From assembly GCA_002401545.1 (NCBI GenBank), contig NVTJ01000046.1, positions 1-17,755 of the forward strand: a stretch of 17,755 nucleotides of DNA, given 5' to 3'. Positions within the stretch are counted from its first letter, which is position 1; every line of letters starts with the position of its first letter. The DNA comes from Alphaproteobacteria bacterium (lineage in GTDB: Bacteria > Pseudomonadota > Alphaproteobacteria > Sphingomonadales > Emcibacteraceae). The position numbers and the translations under genes were made by a program. Positions 7,023 through 15,007 of this stretch are shown here, one piece after another. The notes beneath the pieces were generated by a model, which saw only the letters and a list, made by a program, of their open reading frames with translations, did not search any database and was not told where the DNA came from.

Positions 7023-7724
7023 ATGAAAAAAATCTTTATCGGTATAGCGGTTGTTCTCGTCATCATTGTCGGCGTGACATTTTATGGTGCCTCACAGTCC
7101 GGATCGATCATCCGGGAAGCGGTGCTGGAATATGCGCCGAAGGCCACGGGGGCAGATGTCACCCTTGATAAGGTCAACGTGTCATTAATGGGTGGCACAG
7201 CAGGCCTGAGCGGCCTGAGCGTGGGCAATCCCACTGGATTTAAATCTGATTATGCTTTTAAGCTGAACGATGTGGGTGTGAAAATTGATCTGGATTCCCT
7301 GCTGGGGGATGTCATCCGAATTAAGGAAATCCGCATTACCGGTGCCGATCTGATCTATGAAATTGGCACCAAAGGCAACAATATCAAAAAAATTCAGAAC
7401 AATATAGAAGCCTATACCAAAAGCCTTGGTCTGGAGGCCTCTGAATCCGACAGTGAGGCGAAATTCATTGTTGAGCATATCTATATTACCGGCACCCGGG
7501 TAAAGCTGGCGTCGGACCTGTTGGGGGGAAAGGGGGTTGCCTTGCCCCTGCCGGATATTCACCTGACAGATATTGGCACAGAAGAAAAAGCCGCCTCCGC
7601 CGGTGAAGTCGGGTCCAAAGTTTTCGGCGCGATTAACAAAGGCCTCGGCAAAATCATCACCAAGGATATGCTGAAAAACACCGTGGACGGCGTGAAGAAA
7701 AAATTGGGTGGCATCTTTAAATAA
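7023..7724 (+). CDS. AsmA-like membrane-anchored protein
   Basis: A 233-residue protein with one N-terminal membrane helix (residues 4-24, preceded by KK), with the rest predicted periplasmic. The body has the alternating strand pattern of AsmA/TamB-like proteins: VTLDKVNVSLMGGTAGLSGL near 47-66, VGVKIDLDSLLGDVIRIKEI near 82-101, then a short helical, Gly/Lys-rich C-terminus (GVKKKLGGIFK). Longer AsmA-family members move or regulate phospholipids between membranes; this short version has no assigned role that I know. AGGGA lies eight bases before the ATG. It begins 68 bases after the holin on the same strand with no terminator that I can see, so it may be read from the lysis promoter, though nothing in the protein suggests a lysis role. 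Confidence 0.7.
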   Translation: MKKIFIGIAVVLVIIVGVTFYGASQSGSIIREAVLEYAPKATGADVTLDKVNVSLMGGTAGLSGLSVGNPTGFKSDYAFKLNDVGVKIDLDSLLGDVIRIKEIRITGADLIYEIGTKGNNIKKIQNNIEAYTKSLGLEASESDSEAKFIVEHIYITGTRVKLASDLLGGKGVALPLPDIHLTDIGTEEKAASAGEVGSKVFGAINKGLGKIITKDMLKNTVDGVKKKLGGIFK

Positions 7725-7842
7725 CCCGCTTTCAGGGGTGGCCGTCAGGACCGGGGTGGATTCAGTCCGGCCCTGTCCATTTGCAAAGCCCGGAATAATC
7801 CGGCAGACTCAAGGCTGTTGAAACCAATTAAGGGGATTTGTC

Positions 7843-8409
7843 ATGATATTTTTAGCCGTTATGGGCGGTATTCTCGCCATAGGCTACTTCTGGTATGTGT
7901 CGCTGGTCGGCAAAAGGAACGGGGCGTTGGAGGCCCTGTCCTCCATTGATGTGCAGTTGAAGAAACGCCATGACCTGCTGCCCAATATCCTGAAAATAGC
8001 CAAAAAATTCATGGATCATGAAAAAGAGGTTCTGGCAAAAGTTACTGAAATGCGCAGCCTTGCCGGTAAAAGCTATGACCGGGGTAATGTGGATGAGGTT
8101 TCAGGGCATCTCAAAGCCGAAAGCGGGCTACAATCGGCAATGATGCAGTTTTTTGCTGTGGCGGAGAATTATCCCGACCTGAAAGCCAATCAGAATATGA
8201 TCCGGGCGCAGGAAACCTTCGAGGAAGTGGAAGGCCATATCTCGGCGGCGCGTCGCTTCTATAATTCGTCTGTGACGTCGCTCAATAACGCTGTGCAGAT
8301 TTTCCCCGGAAATATCATTGCGAACATAGCCAATATTACTGCCATGCCTTATTTTGAAATGGCAGAGGTGGAGAAGAAGCCCGTTGACGCCTCCGACTAT
8401 CTGAGCTGA
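7843..8409 (+). CDS. LemA family protein
   Basis: A 188-residue LemA-family protein. It has one N-terminal membrane helix (residues 1-20), then a long helical bundle outside the hydrophobic region. The family signatures are present: RNGALEALSSIDVQLKKRHD near 24-43, a YPDLKANQN block near 111, and YNSSVTSLNNAVQIFPGNII near 139-158. The molecular function of LemA proteins is poorly known. AAGGGGA lies six bases before the ATG. The next gene begins three bases after the stop and encodes a DUF3137 protein, a pairing seen repeatedly in bacteria, so the two probably act together at the inner membrane. A 118-base gap (7725-7842) precedes it and may hold its promoter; I see no clear consensus there. 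Confidence 0.93.
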   Translation: MIFLAVMGGILAIGYFWYVSLVGKRNGALEALSSIDVQLKKRHDLLPNILKIAKKFMDHEKEVLAKVTEMRSLAGKSYDRGNVDEVSGHLKAESGLQSAMMQFFAVAENYPDLKANQNMIRAQETFEEVEGHISAARRFYNSSVTSLNNAVQIFPGNIIANIANITAMPYFEMAEVEKKPVDASDYLS

Positions 8410-8412
8410 CGA

Positions 8413-9390
8413 ATGAGCCATCCTTCCCCCTGGGGCGAAAAAGCCCATACTGATAGTCCTACAATGGAAAGTTTTCAGGGTTTTTACGAGCGCGACCTGA
8501 AAGGCGAGCTGGCGGCTCTGGAGCAAGAACGCCCGGCCATGCTGCGCAGATTTTATCTGATTACCGGGGCGGCGGTATCGGTGGGCCTGACCATCGCCTT
8601 TGTGCTGATTGTCATGACGGGCATGAAACCGGATATATTAATTGTTGTTGCCATGGCGGTGGCGGGTATTGGCTATCTCGCTTTTCGCCCCCTTGCCCGT
8701 ATGCAGGAAAATGCCAAGGTCCGCACCATGACCAGCCTGTGCCGCTTTCTTGGCCTGAATTATCACTTGAAACCAAGTGGCGTATCCCTCACACGTCTGG
8801 GGGAGCTTGACCTGATCCCCTCCTATCATGAAAGCAAGTTGGAAGACCAGATAGAGGGGGATGTGCGCGGGGTTGATTTCAACCTGTTTGAGGCCAGACT
8901 GATCAAAAGAACCCGCGACAGCAAAGGCCGCACACGGCGCACCACGGTTTTTCGCGGTCTGCTCTGTGAATTTGATTTTCACAAGAATTTCACCGGCACC
9001 ACCATCATCACCCGGGACCACACAAGGCTGGGTAATTTCTTCGCCAAATTCGGTAAAATCGGCGAGCGCATCAAGCTGGAAGACCCGCAGTTTGAAAAAC
9101 TGTTCGAGGTTTACGGCACCGATCAGGTGGAAAGTCGCTACCTGCTGACCCCCGCCTTCATGGAACGCATCCGTGATTTAAATGCCGTGGTCGGCTCCGG
9201 CAACCTGCAACTGGCTTTCGACAGGGGACGGCTGTTACTGGCCCTCAAAAAGGATGGAAACAGCTTTGAAGGTGGCCATATCTTCTCCGACCTGACAGAC
9301 ATTACCCGCATCGAAAAAACCATTAAGGAACTGATGGTGATTTATAACATCGTGGATAAATTGCGGTTGGAACTGGAGACTAAAATTTAA
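8413..9390 (+). CDS. DUF3137 family membrane protein
   Basis: A 325-residue protein with a short N-terminal cytoplasmic part, two closely spaced membrane helices (about residues 47-69 and 73-92) and a long soluble C-terminal domain. The match to DUF3137 (PF11335, from memory) rests on the block with VDFNLFEARLIKRTRDSKGR, followed by a VFRGLLCEFDF strand and, later, VYGTDQVESRYLLTP-type and SGNLQLAF-type segments. The biochemical role is unknown. It follows LemA by three bases with no good ribosome site, so translation may depend on the LemA stop. An in-frame ATG at 8464 would remove 17 poorly conserved residues and is a possible alternative start. Its stop lies five bases from the stop of the convergent minus-strand operon. 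Confidence 0.85.
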   Translation: MSHPSPWGEKAHTDSPTMESFQGFYERDLKGELAALEQERPAMLRRFYLITGAAVSVGLTIAFVLIVMTGMKPDILIVVAMAVAGIGYLAFRPLARMQENAKVRTMTSLCRFLGLNYHLKPSGVSLTRLGELDLIPSYHESKLEDQIEGDVRGVDFNLFEARLIKRTRDSKGRTRRTTVFRGLLCEFDFHKNFTGTTIITRDHTRLGNFFAKFGKIGERIKLEDPQFEKLFEVYGTDQVESRYLLTPAFMERIRDLNAVVGSGNLQLAFDRGRLLLALKKDGNSFEGGHIFSDLTDITRIEKTIKELMVIYNIVDKLRLELETKI

Positions 9391-9395
9391 TTCCC

Positions 9396-9812
9396 CTAAT
9401 ACGACCTTCTTCCGGTTAATCGTCCGGCATAATCCTGCCAGCCGTCTAGGGTCAGTTTTGTCTCGCTTGTGGCATCTTTGACAAGCACCCCGACAAGCAT
9501 TTCCTTATTCTTCACCGCTTCCACTTCTTCCATTTCAATGGAAAGCGTGATACCCCGCTGGTTAAGAATACTGAGTGTATGGGTGCTGCCGAACCATCCG
9601 GCACTTTCATATTCCTGAAACCGGTAGCCGCGCTTATTCATGGCACAGACAAACAGTCCCAGAGTCGTTTCCCCGTTATAACCAAGTATAGCCGTCTCGC
9701 GGTCATCCACATCAAGATCAAACCTGTCCAGATTTTTGTAACAGGTAACTTTCTGAATATCCTGCCGTATCTGAATATACTCTGAATAACGTAGCAAGTA
9801 AAATGTCGGCAT
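9396..9812 (-). CDS. Hypothetical protein, last gene of the aldolase-aminotransferase operon
   Basis: I do not recognise this 138-residue protein. It has no signal peptide, membrane helix or known catalytic motif. The composition and repeating strand-like segments (TAILGYNGETTLGLFVCAM, THTLSILNQRGITLSIEMEE, KEMLVGVLVKD) suggest a compact mainly-beta cytoplasmic domain, possibly a small ligand-binding or lipocalin-like fold, but this is a guess. It starts ten bases after the aminotransferase stop and shares its strand, so co-transcription is likely. No clear ribosome site precedes the ATG, which fits reinitiation. Its stop is five bases from that of the convergent DUF3137 gene. Normal codon use and this close packing are the reasons to treat it as real. 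Confidence 0.65.
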   Translation of the reverse strand: MPTFYLLRYSEYIQIRQDIQKVTCYKNLDRFDLDVDDRETAILGYNGETTLGLFVCAMNKRGYRFQEYESAGWFGSTHTLSILNQRGITLSIEMEEVEAVKNKEMLVGVLVKDATSETKLTLDGWQDYAGRLTGRRSY

Positions 9813-9822
9813 AACGGGTAGT

Positions 9823-11028
9823 TTATCTTAACGCCGCCTTCAGTCTTTCCATGGCAACCTGCAATTGTTCGGGCGAACGGCAAAAACACAGCCGCAGGAA
9901 TTTTTCCGACCCCTTGCCGAAAAAATATCCCGGGGCAAGACCAACTTTGGAACTCTCCAGAATATCAAGGCAGGCCTGTTTCGAATCCTCCATACCGTCA
10001 ATCTCAAAGAAGGCATACATGGCCGCCGTGGGGCGGCGGCGCAGGGTAACGCGCGGAATTTCATCCAGAGCATCACAGACGATCTCCATACCTTTCCGGC
10101 AGTAACCGGTCATGAATTTAACGAATTCCTCCCCCTCCCTGATGGCCGCCATGCCACCATACTGAAGGTAGGTCGTCGTCCCGCTGGTGGTATATTGCAC
10201 CATCAACGCCATGGTCGCCTCAAGGGACGGCGGATGCACAATCCAGCCGAGCCGGCTTCCGGTCATGCTCCATGATTTTGAAAAACTGTTGACAATAAGA
10301 ACCCGGTCTTCCGGCTCTGAAATATCCAGAAAAGACGGCACAACAATCTGGTCAAAAGACATGCGGCAATAGACCTCATCGGAAATAATCCAGATGCCGG
10401 TTTTACGGCCAAGGTCCAGAAGCTGTTTCTGCACCTCCACGGACAGAACCGCACCGGTGGGATTGCCGGGGGACGCAAAGAATATGGCTTTTGTCCTCCC
10501 ATCACAGGCGGCTGCGACTTTTTCCACATCCAGAATCCAGCCATCGTCCGTCAAATCCATGCGAACAGAACGGGTTTGCCCCCCGACCATCTGCACAATG
10601 CCGGTGATATTGGGCCACACGGGGTCTATGATGATAACATTATCACCCGCATTCACGGTCAGTTGCACCGCCAGCATAATGGCTGGCATACCGCCAGAGG
10701 TCACGGTGATTCGCGCCATTTCCACCGGCGCAGCATTCAGCCCGGTTAAATAATCTGCCATTATCTGTCGGAATTCCGGGATGCCATTCTGGTGACTGTA
10801 AAAAGTATTTCCCGCCAGCATGGCATCATAGATGGCCCTGCCGATAAATTCCGGCGTCGTAACATCGCCTTCGCCAAACCACAGCGGAATAATTTCCTTG
10901 TTGTTGAAAGCGCTTTTGGCAAGGGCTGCGATATTCTCCAGCGGGATAGACCTTATCTGATTCCTCACCCCGTCGAGGGCCATTTGCGGTTGACTGCTTA
11001 ACATAATATCACTCTGTCCTGAACTCAT
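9823..11028 (-). CDS. Class I/II pyridoxal-phosphate aminotransferase
   Basis: A fold-type I PLP aminotransferase of about 400 residues, transferring an amino group between an amino acid and a 2-oxo acid. The PLP-binding Lys is in NSFSKSWSMTGSRLGW (K251 from the ATG at 11028; codon 10276-10278). Other family marks are SPGNPTGAVLS (the Asn that holds the cofactor ring), IISDEVYCRM (the conserved Asp and Tyr), and the C-terminal KFLRLCFCRSPEQL with the carboxylate-binding Arg. The exact substrate cannot be read from the sequence. Possible starts are GTG 11073, ATG 11028 and ATG 11004. I choose 11028 because AAGG lies nine bases upstream; it overlaps the aldolase end by 20 bases. The 11004 start, four bases past the aldolase stop, is nearly as good. 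It probably works with the aldolase: transamination would make the 2-oxo acid that the aldolase cleaves. Confidence 0.9.
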   Translation of the reverse strand: MSSGQSDIMLSSQPQMALDGVRNQIRSIPLENIAALAKSAFNNKEIIPLWFGEGDVTTPEFIGRAIYDAMLAGNTFYSHQNGIPEFRQIMADYLTGLNAAPVEMARITVTSGGMPAIMLAVQLTVNAGDNVIIIDPVWPNITGIVQMVGGQTRSVRMDLTDDGWILDVEKVAAACDGRTKAIFFASPGNPTGAVLSVEVQKQLLDLGRKTGIWIISDEVYCRMSFDQIVVPSFLDISEPEDRVLIVNSFSKSWSMTGSRLGWIVHPPSLEATMALMVQYTTSGTTTYLQYGGMAAIREGEEFVKFMTGYCRKGMEIVCDALDEIPRVTLRRRPTAAMYAFFEIDGMEDSKQACLDILESSKVGLAPGYFFGKGSEKFLRLCFCRSPEQLQVAMERLKAALR

Positions 11029-11743
11029 TTGATTTGCCCTTATAGATAGACCGGTTAGCGGATATATCATCACTTAAAACCACCAGACAATACCCCTGTT
11101 GCCGCCGCTTCATGGCCTGTTCAATGCCAGAGGTAAAAATACCACAGCCGATATTGGCCCCGTCACAGGTATCCCTGATGTCCTGAATGGCTTTTTCCAG
11201 ACCGGGATCATCCATTTTCAGCCCAAGGGACAGGGAAAGATCACCGGTGCCGATGAAAATCATATCCAGCCCCGGTGTTCTGACAATATCAGCCACATTG
11301 TCAAGCCCCCTGCGGGTTTCAATCATCAGGGCGGTGACCGTGGTCCGGTCCGCATGTTCCCTGTAGGTGGCAAAATCCCGAAGCGGCCGCACCCCGCCGC
11401 CGGATCTTGAGCCACCCGGCGGATAATGTGACCATTCCACCGCCAAAGCCGCCTGCTCCGCCGTTTCTATCAGCGGGACAATTACGCCCTCAGCCCCCGC
11501 GTCCAGCGCCTGACTGATATCAAATCTGGTGCAGTCCGCCACCCGCACCAGCGCAATGAGATGGTTTCTGACCTGCCCAATGGCACTTTCAAGATTGTCG
11601 CACTGCCATAACCCATGCTGCGCGTCAAAAACAACGGCCTCTGCCCCGCCGTCCACCGCAAACTCCGCCAGAGCCACAGACCCCAGTGACAGCCAAAAGC
11701 ATCCAACTGTATGTTTCCGGCTCAGCGCTTCCTTAAAATACAT
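11009..11743 (-). CDS. HpcH/HpaI-type 2-oxo acid aldolase
   Basis: A 244-residue class II (metal-dependent) aldolase of the HpcH/HpaI family, which splits 4-hydroxy-2-oxo acids into pyruvate (or a related 2-oxo acid) and an aldehyde. Compared from memory with E. coli HpaI, the key residues are present: H43, R67, D81, and the metal ligands E142 (MIETRRGL) and D168 (FIGTGDLS). The 26-residue gap between the metal ligands equals that in HpaI. The substrate-loop block GAEGVIVPLIETAEQA and HYPPGGSRSGGG also fit. The start is supported by GGGGAA six bases upstream. It is first in a minus-strand operon with the aminotransferase and a small unknown protein, behind a good promoter at 11768-11795. The true substrate is unknown. 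Confidence 0.9.
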   Translation of the reverse strand: MYFKEALSRKHTVGCFWLSLGSVALAEFAVDGGAEAVVFDAQHGLWQCDNLESAIGQVRNHLIALVRVADCTRFDISQALDAGAEGVIVPLIETAEQAALAVEWSHYPPGGSRSGGGVRPLRDFATYREHADRTTVTALMIETRRGLDNVADIVRTPGLDMIFIGTGDLSLSLGLKMDDPGLEKAIQDIRDTCDGANIGCGIFTSGIEQAMKRRQQGYCLVVLSDDISANRSIYKGKSNEFRTE

Positions 11744-11764
11744 CGTTTATTCCCCGTCAATCCA

Positions 11765-11779
11765 CATACTATATGTATG
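11765..11779. promoter_or_regulatory. Palindrome over the -10 of the aldolase operon (candidate operator)
   Basis: CATAC-TATAT-GTATG is an inverted repeat with perfect five-base arms. It lies exactly across the predicted -10 of the minus-strand aldolase promoter, a usual place for a repressor. A CATATG at 11786-11791 next to the -35 may be a further half site. The regulator is not identified. Confidence 0.42.
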
Positions 11780-11795
11780 CAATATCATATGTAAA
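11768..11795 (-). promoter_or_regulatory. Predicted sigma70-like promoter of the aldolase operon
   Basis: On the minus strand TTTACA (11795-11790, five of six consensus bases) is followed after 16 bases by TATAGT (11773-11768, five of six). Transcription would begin near 11761, giving a short leader of about 18 bases before the aldolase ATG at 11743. Confidence 0.55.
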
Positions 11796-11831
11796 AATAT
11801 ATAGATAGTTTTTTTATCCATTACGTCATAA

Positions 11832-13451
11832 TTAAGCCTGATTATCAATGATTTCTGCGGCACGGCGGGCGGTCAGGATACAGCCTGAAAGGAAAGTGCC
11901 TTCCAGTGACCGCTTGCCGGAAGCCCCACCGCCCCCGAACCCGGCAGCTTCACCAATGGCATAAAGACCTGATATCTGGCTGCCGTCGGCCTTCAGCACC
12001 GCACAATCAAGATTGGTCTGTATGCCGCCCAGTGTTTTACGGGTAATCAGATGGGTGCGAATGGCAAGCAAAGGTCCTGCTTTCGGGTCCAGTATCTGTT
12101 GAAATTTACAGGTTCTGATCCTGTCACCACCCCATGCCCTAAGCTGCGCCAACCGCCTTATCTGGTCATCATTATGCAGTTTTGGGCCCCGGGCAAGCCG
12201 GGCATCATAGTCGGTAATCTGCTGTTCCATAACCGTTGCCAATATATAGTCTTTATCCGTCAGGCCATTCATTTTCCCGGTGAGATCAGCTAAATTATCC
12301 GCAACAATAAAGTCCCGGCTTGTGGCCACCATCCGCCGCAACAGGCCGTCATCGGCCAATAAAAGCTTGGCCACCAGCCTGAAAAATTTCCGTTCCGCCA
12401 GATCCGGGTTATGCTCCGCGCCGGATATGGCCAGTTCACGGCGGGCAATTTTCCAGTTCATCACATGCCAGCTCCACGGCTTTTCCTGCGCTGCCACCTG
12501 CCGGCACAGATCATAGGTGTCAAAACCACTGATCAAGGGCCGTGGGCCGATGCGTCTTCCCAGGTGGTCCAGCCACAGCGAGGAACGGGTCGGCACCAGA
12601 CTAAGCCCGTGGTTGTCAAATTCCGGCTGCGAATGTGCAATACCGGCGGCATAATTCCACATTTTATCCAGATGAGTGACCTGCCCGCCCAGCTTTTCCA
12701 CCTGATCATGCAGATGGCCGTTCGCCGTGGGGTGACAGCCATTGAGCATTCTGTCCGGGGGACGGCCTGAGTGGCGGGGCCAATGGCGGATAACTTTATC
12801 AAGGTTACCGCCAATACCGCCGGTGGCAATGATGGTGGTTTCTGCCTCAAGGACAAAAGGCCGGTCAGATTTTATATCATGGCCGTCGAACCCGGTTATT
12901 TTCCCCTGCGCAAGATTTAAATTATTTACCCGGTGATTGAACAGCAGGGTCAGATACCCGTCTTTCTCCTTCAGCCGCCTGATCAATATTTCCATGAGAT
13001 ATCTGGCGGTACCCAAAAGAATATGATAGCGCGGCACACTGTTGCCGGGCTGAAATAATCCTCTTTCCACCCATTGCACCGCCGGCAGGAATTTTAAACC
13101 CAGCCCCCTGATCCAGTCATGGACCTGTGAGGTGACATTCTCCACATAATATTCTGCCCAGATTTTTGGCCAGTGATCCCCCGGGCCAAATTCAGCAAAA
13201 GCATGCCAGTCCCTCAGGGCCAGATCACAGCTGTCCCGGATGCCGCTTTTTCTTTGCAGCGGTGTATCCACCAGCATCATACCGCCAAAGGCCCCCTTGG
13301 CCAGACCACCAAAACTCTGTTCATCCTGAGCATCCAGAATGATGATATGACGCTTTTCCCCGCGCTCCAGCAATTCCAGGGCCAATGTGATCCCGGCAAT
13401 GCCACCGCCAATGACGGCAATGTCAGTGGTATATTTTTTGAAAGCCGCCAT
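11832..13451 (-). CDS. FAD-binding dehydrogenase (COG3573-like, fumarate reductase/KstD superfamily)
   Basis: A 539-residue flavoprotein. The N-terminal dinucleotide motif is VIGGGIAG (residues 13-20), preceded by TTDIA and followed by ALELLERG. The FAD-contact block FGGLAKGAFGGM lies near 43-54, and the C-terminal GLYAIGEAAGFGGGGASGKR, which closes over the flavin, near 500-520. Overall pattern and length match the COG3573 'predicted oxidoreductase' group, distant relatives of 3-ketosteroid dehydrogenase and fumarate reductase; the substrate is unknown. The ATG at 13451 is chosen because GGGAGGG lies seven bases upstream and the protein then begins just before the dinucleotide fold; the longer reading frame to 13550 would run into the start of the divergent gene. 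It may share regulation with the divergent aldehyde dehydrogenase. I see no signal peptide. Confidence 0.88.
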   Translation of the reverse strand: MAAFKKYTTDIAVIGGGIAGITLALELLERGEKRHIIILDAQDEQSFGGLAKGAFGGMMLVDTPLQRKSGIRDSCDLALRDWHAFAEFGPGDHWPKIWAEYYVENVTSQVHDWIRGLGLKFLPAVQWVERGLFQPGNSVPRYHILLGTARYLMEILIRRLKEKDGYLTLLFNHRVNNLNLAQGKITGFDGHDIKSDRPFVLEAETTIIATGGIGGNLDKVIRHWPRHSGRPPDRMLNGCHPTANGHLHDQVEKLGGQVTHLDKMWNYAAGIAHSQPEFDNHGLSLVPTRSSLWLDHLGRRIGPRPLISGFDTYDLCRQVAAQEKPWSWHVMNWKIARRELAISGAEHNPDLAERKFFRLVAKLLLADDGLLRRMVATSRDFIVADNLADLTGKMNGLTDKDYILATVMEQQITDYDARLARGPKLHNDDQIRRLAQLRAWGGDRIRTCKFQQILDPKAGPLLAIRTHLITRKTLGGIQTNLDCAVLKADGSQISGLYAIGEAAGFGGGGASGKRSLEGTFLSGCILTARRAAEIIDNQA

Positions 13452-13484
13452 ATTCAGGCCCTCCCCTTTTGTGTATCCTGTCCC

Positions 13485-13501
13485 ATGGTAAGCTATGCCA
13501 T
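13485..13501. promoter_or_regulatory. Imperfect palindrome between the FAD dehydrogenase and ALDH genes
   Basis: ATGGTA-AGCTA-TGCCAT has five of six bases matching between arms and lies near the middle of the 84-base divergent control region, so one bound regulator could act on both genes. Its left part (CCCATGGTAA, 13483-13492) recurs just upstream of the MarR gene at 16175-16184. Confidence 0.3.
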
Positions 13502-13535
13502 ATGTTTTTAAAACAGAAATTCTAAAGGAATATTT

Positions 13536-14951
13536 ATGGATATTGCACAAAATATGGCGCAGGCCCTGAAACGGCAGAGATCAGCCTTCATGTCCAGCCT
13601 ACCGGTCACCAGAACGGTTCGGGAGGACCGTCTGAGGCGGGCCATTGCCCTGCTGCTGGACCACAGACAGGATTTTATTGCCGCCATTAATCAGGATTAT
13701 GGCCAGCGAACCCCGGAAACCACCCTGTTTGCCGATATTGTGCCGTCGCTTCAGGCCCTGAAATATGCCCGCCGTCATGTGGGCAAATGGATGAAGAAAG
13801 AGAAACGCAGCCCCACATTTCCTCTGGGACTTCTGGGCAGCCGGGCATGGGTGGACTACAGGCCCAAAGGGGTTGTGGGGATCATCAGCCCGTGGAATTT
13901 CCCGCTGGGCATGATATTTTCGCCGCTGGCGGGGGCCCTGGCGGCGGGGAACCGGGTGATGATCAAACCTTCGGAACATGTGCCGGTGACATCGGAACTG
14001 ACCCGGAAACTGTTCGCAAAATATTTTTCTGCTGACGAAATCTCCGTTTTTACCGGCGGCATAGAAGTTTCCGAGGCCTTCACCCGGCAAAAGCTTGATC
14101 ATATATTTTACACCGGGTCCGGTATGGTCGGGCGGCGGGTGATGAAAGCGGCGGCGGAAAATCTGGTACCGGTAACGCTGGAGCTGGGCGGCAAGTCGCC
14201 GACAATTATCCTGCCCGGCTACAATATAGAAGATGCCGCCACCAAAATCGTCAATGCCAAAATGACCAATGCAGGACAGATTTGTGTCGCCCCGGATTAT
14301 ATCTTTGTGCCAAAAGACAGCTTACCCGCCCTCCGTGATGCGCTTGTGGCCAAAGCCGAAGAATTTTATCCTGAACAGCAGGGTGCCACCACCTATACAT
14401 CGCTGATAAATGCCCGGCAGAAACAGCGGCTGGAAGGCTATATCGCCGATGCCCGGGCCAAAGGCGCGACCATCAGGACAACGGTATCCTATAGCGCAGA
14501 CCGCGCTGACAACATCATGCCCCTTCATGTGGTGAGTGACGTCCATGATGATATGACCCTGATGCAGGAGGAGATATTTGGCCCGCTGCTGCCCCTCATA
14601 CCTTACGAATCCATAACGGACGTGATCCGCTATATCACGGCCCGGCCCCGGCCGCTGGCCTTATATATTCTGGGGCGCGGGCTGCAGGGGGACCATATCC
14701 GCCAGCAGGTGACCGCCGGCGGGGTGGCCTATGATGAGTTTCTGCTGCATGTGGGACAGGAAGACTTACCCTTTGGCGGCAGCGGGGCGTCGGGCATGGG
14801 TAACTATCACGGACGGGAGGGTTTCAGGACTTTTTCCCATGCCATGAGCGTTTTTAAGCGCGGTCCAATTGATATCATGGGATTATTACAGGGCCGGCCG
14901 CCTTTTGGTGCCCGGTTCCGCGCCTATATAAAGTCGGAATTGAAGAAATAG
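13536..14951 (+). CDS. NAD(P)-dependent aldehyde dehydrogenase (coniferyl aldehyde dehydrogenase-like)
   Basis: A 471-residue aldehyde dehydrogenase, oxidising an aldehyde to its acid with NAD(P)+. The catalytic set is complete: N121 in SPWNFPLGM, E216 in TLELGGKSP and the nucleophile C250 in NAGQICVAPDY. The wording around this Cys, the short length and the C-terminal PFGGSGASGMGNYHGREGF are typical of the class 3-like/coniferyl aldehyde dehydrogenase group, which usually acts on aromatic or long-chain aldehydes. The true substrate is not known. AAGGA lies six bases before the ATG. It is divergent from the FAD dehydrogenase, and near the aldolase operon, whose product would include an aldehyde. 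The C-terminal tail (FRAYIKSELKK) could loosely bind membrane, but that is weak. Confidence 0.92.
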   Translation: MDIAQNMAQALKRQRSAFMSSLPVTRTVREDRLRRAIALLLDHRQDFIAAINQDYGQRTPETTLFADIVPSLQALKYARRHVGKWMKKEKRSPTFPLGLLGSRAWVDYRPKGVVGIISPWNFPLGMIFSPLAGALAAGNRVMIKPSEHVPVTSELTRKLFAKYFSADEISVFTGGIEVSEAFTRQKLDHIFYTGSGMVGRRVMKAAAENLVPVTLELGGKSPTIILPGYNIEDAATKIVNAKMTNAGQICVAPDYIFVPKDSLPALRDALVAKAEEFYPEQQGATTYTSLINARQKQRLEGYIADARAKGATIRTTVSYSADRADNIMPLHVVSDVHDDMTLMQEEIFGPLLPLIPYESITDVIRYITARPRPLALYILGRGLQGDHIRQQVTAGGVAYDEFLLHVGQEDLPFGGSGASGMGNYHGREGFRTFSHAMSVFKRGPIDIMGLLQGRPPFGARFRAYIKSELKK

Positions 14952-15007
14952 CCGGATTATGCTATAATTCCATCTGAGGGGTGGGATGTGGTGAAGTGGA
15001 AATATGA

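Noticed and set aside
7740..7777. G+C-rich hairpin (GGCC / GGAC pairing with GTCC / GGCC) before lemA
   Set aside because: The stem has a four-base bulge and lacks a following T-run, so I cannot call it a terminator.
13599..14102. A 167-codon open frame on the minus strand
   Set aside because: It lies fully opposite the aldehyde dehydrogenase, whose catalytic residues are intact, and its translation is unlike a natural protein.
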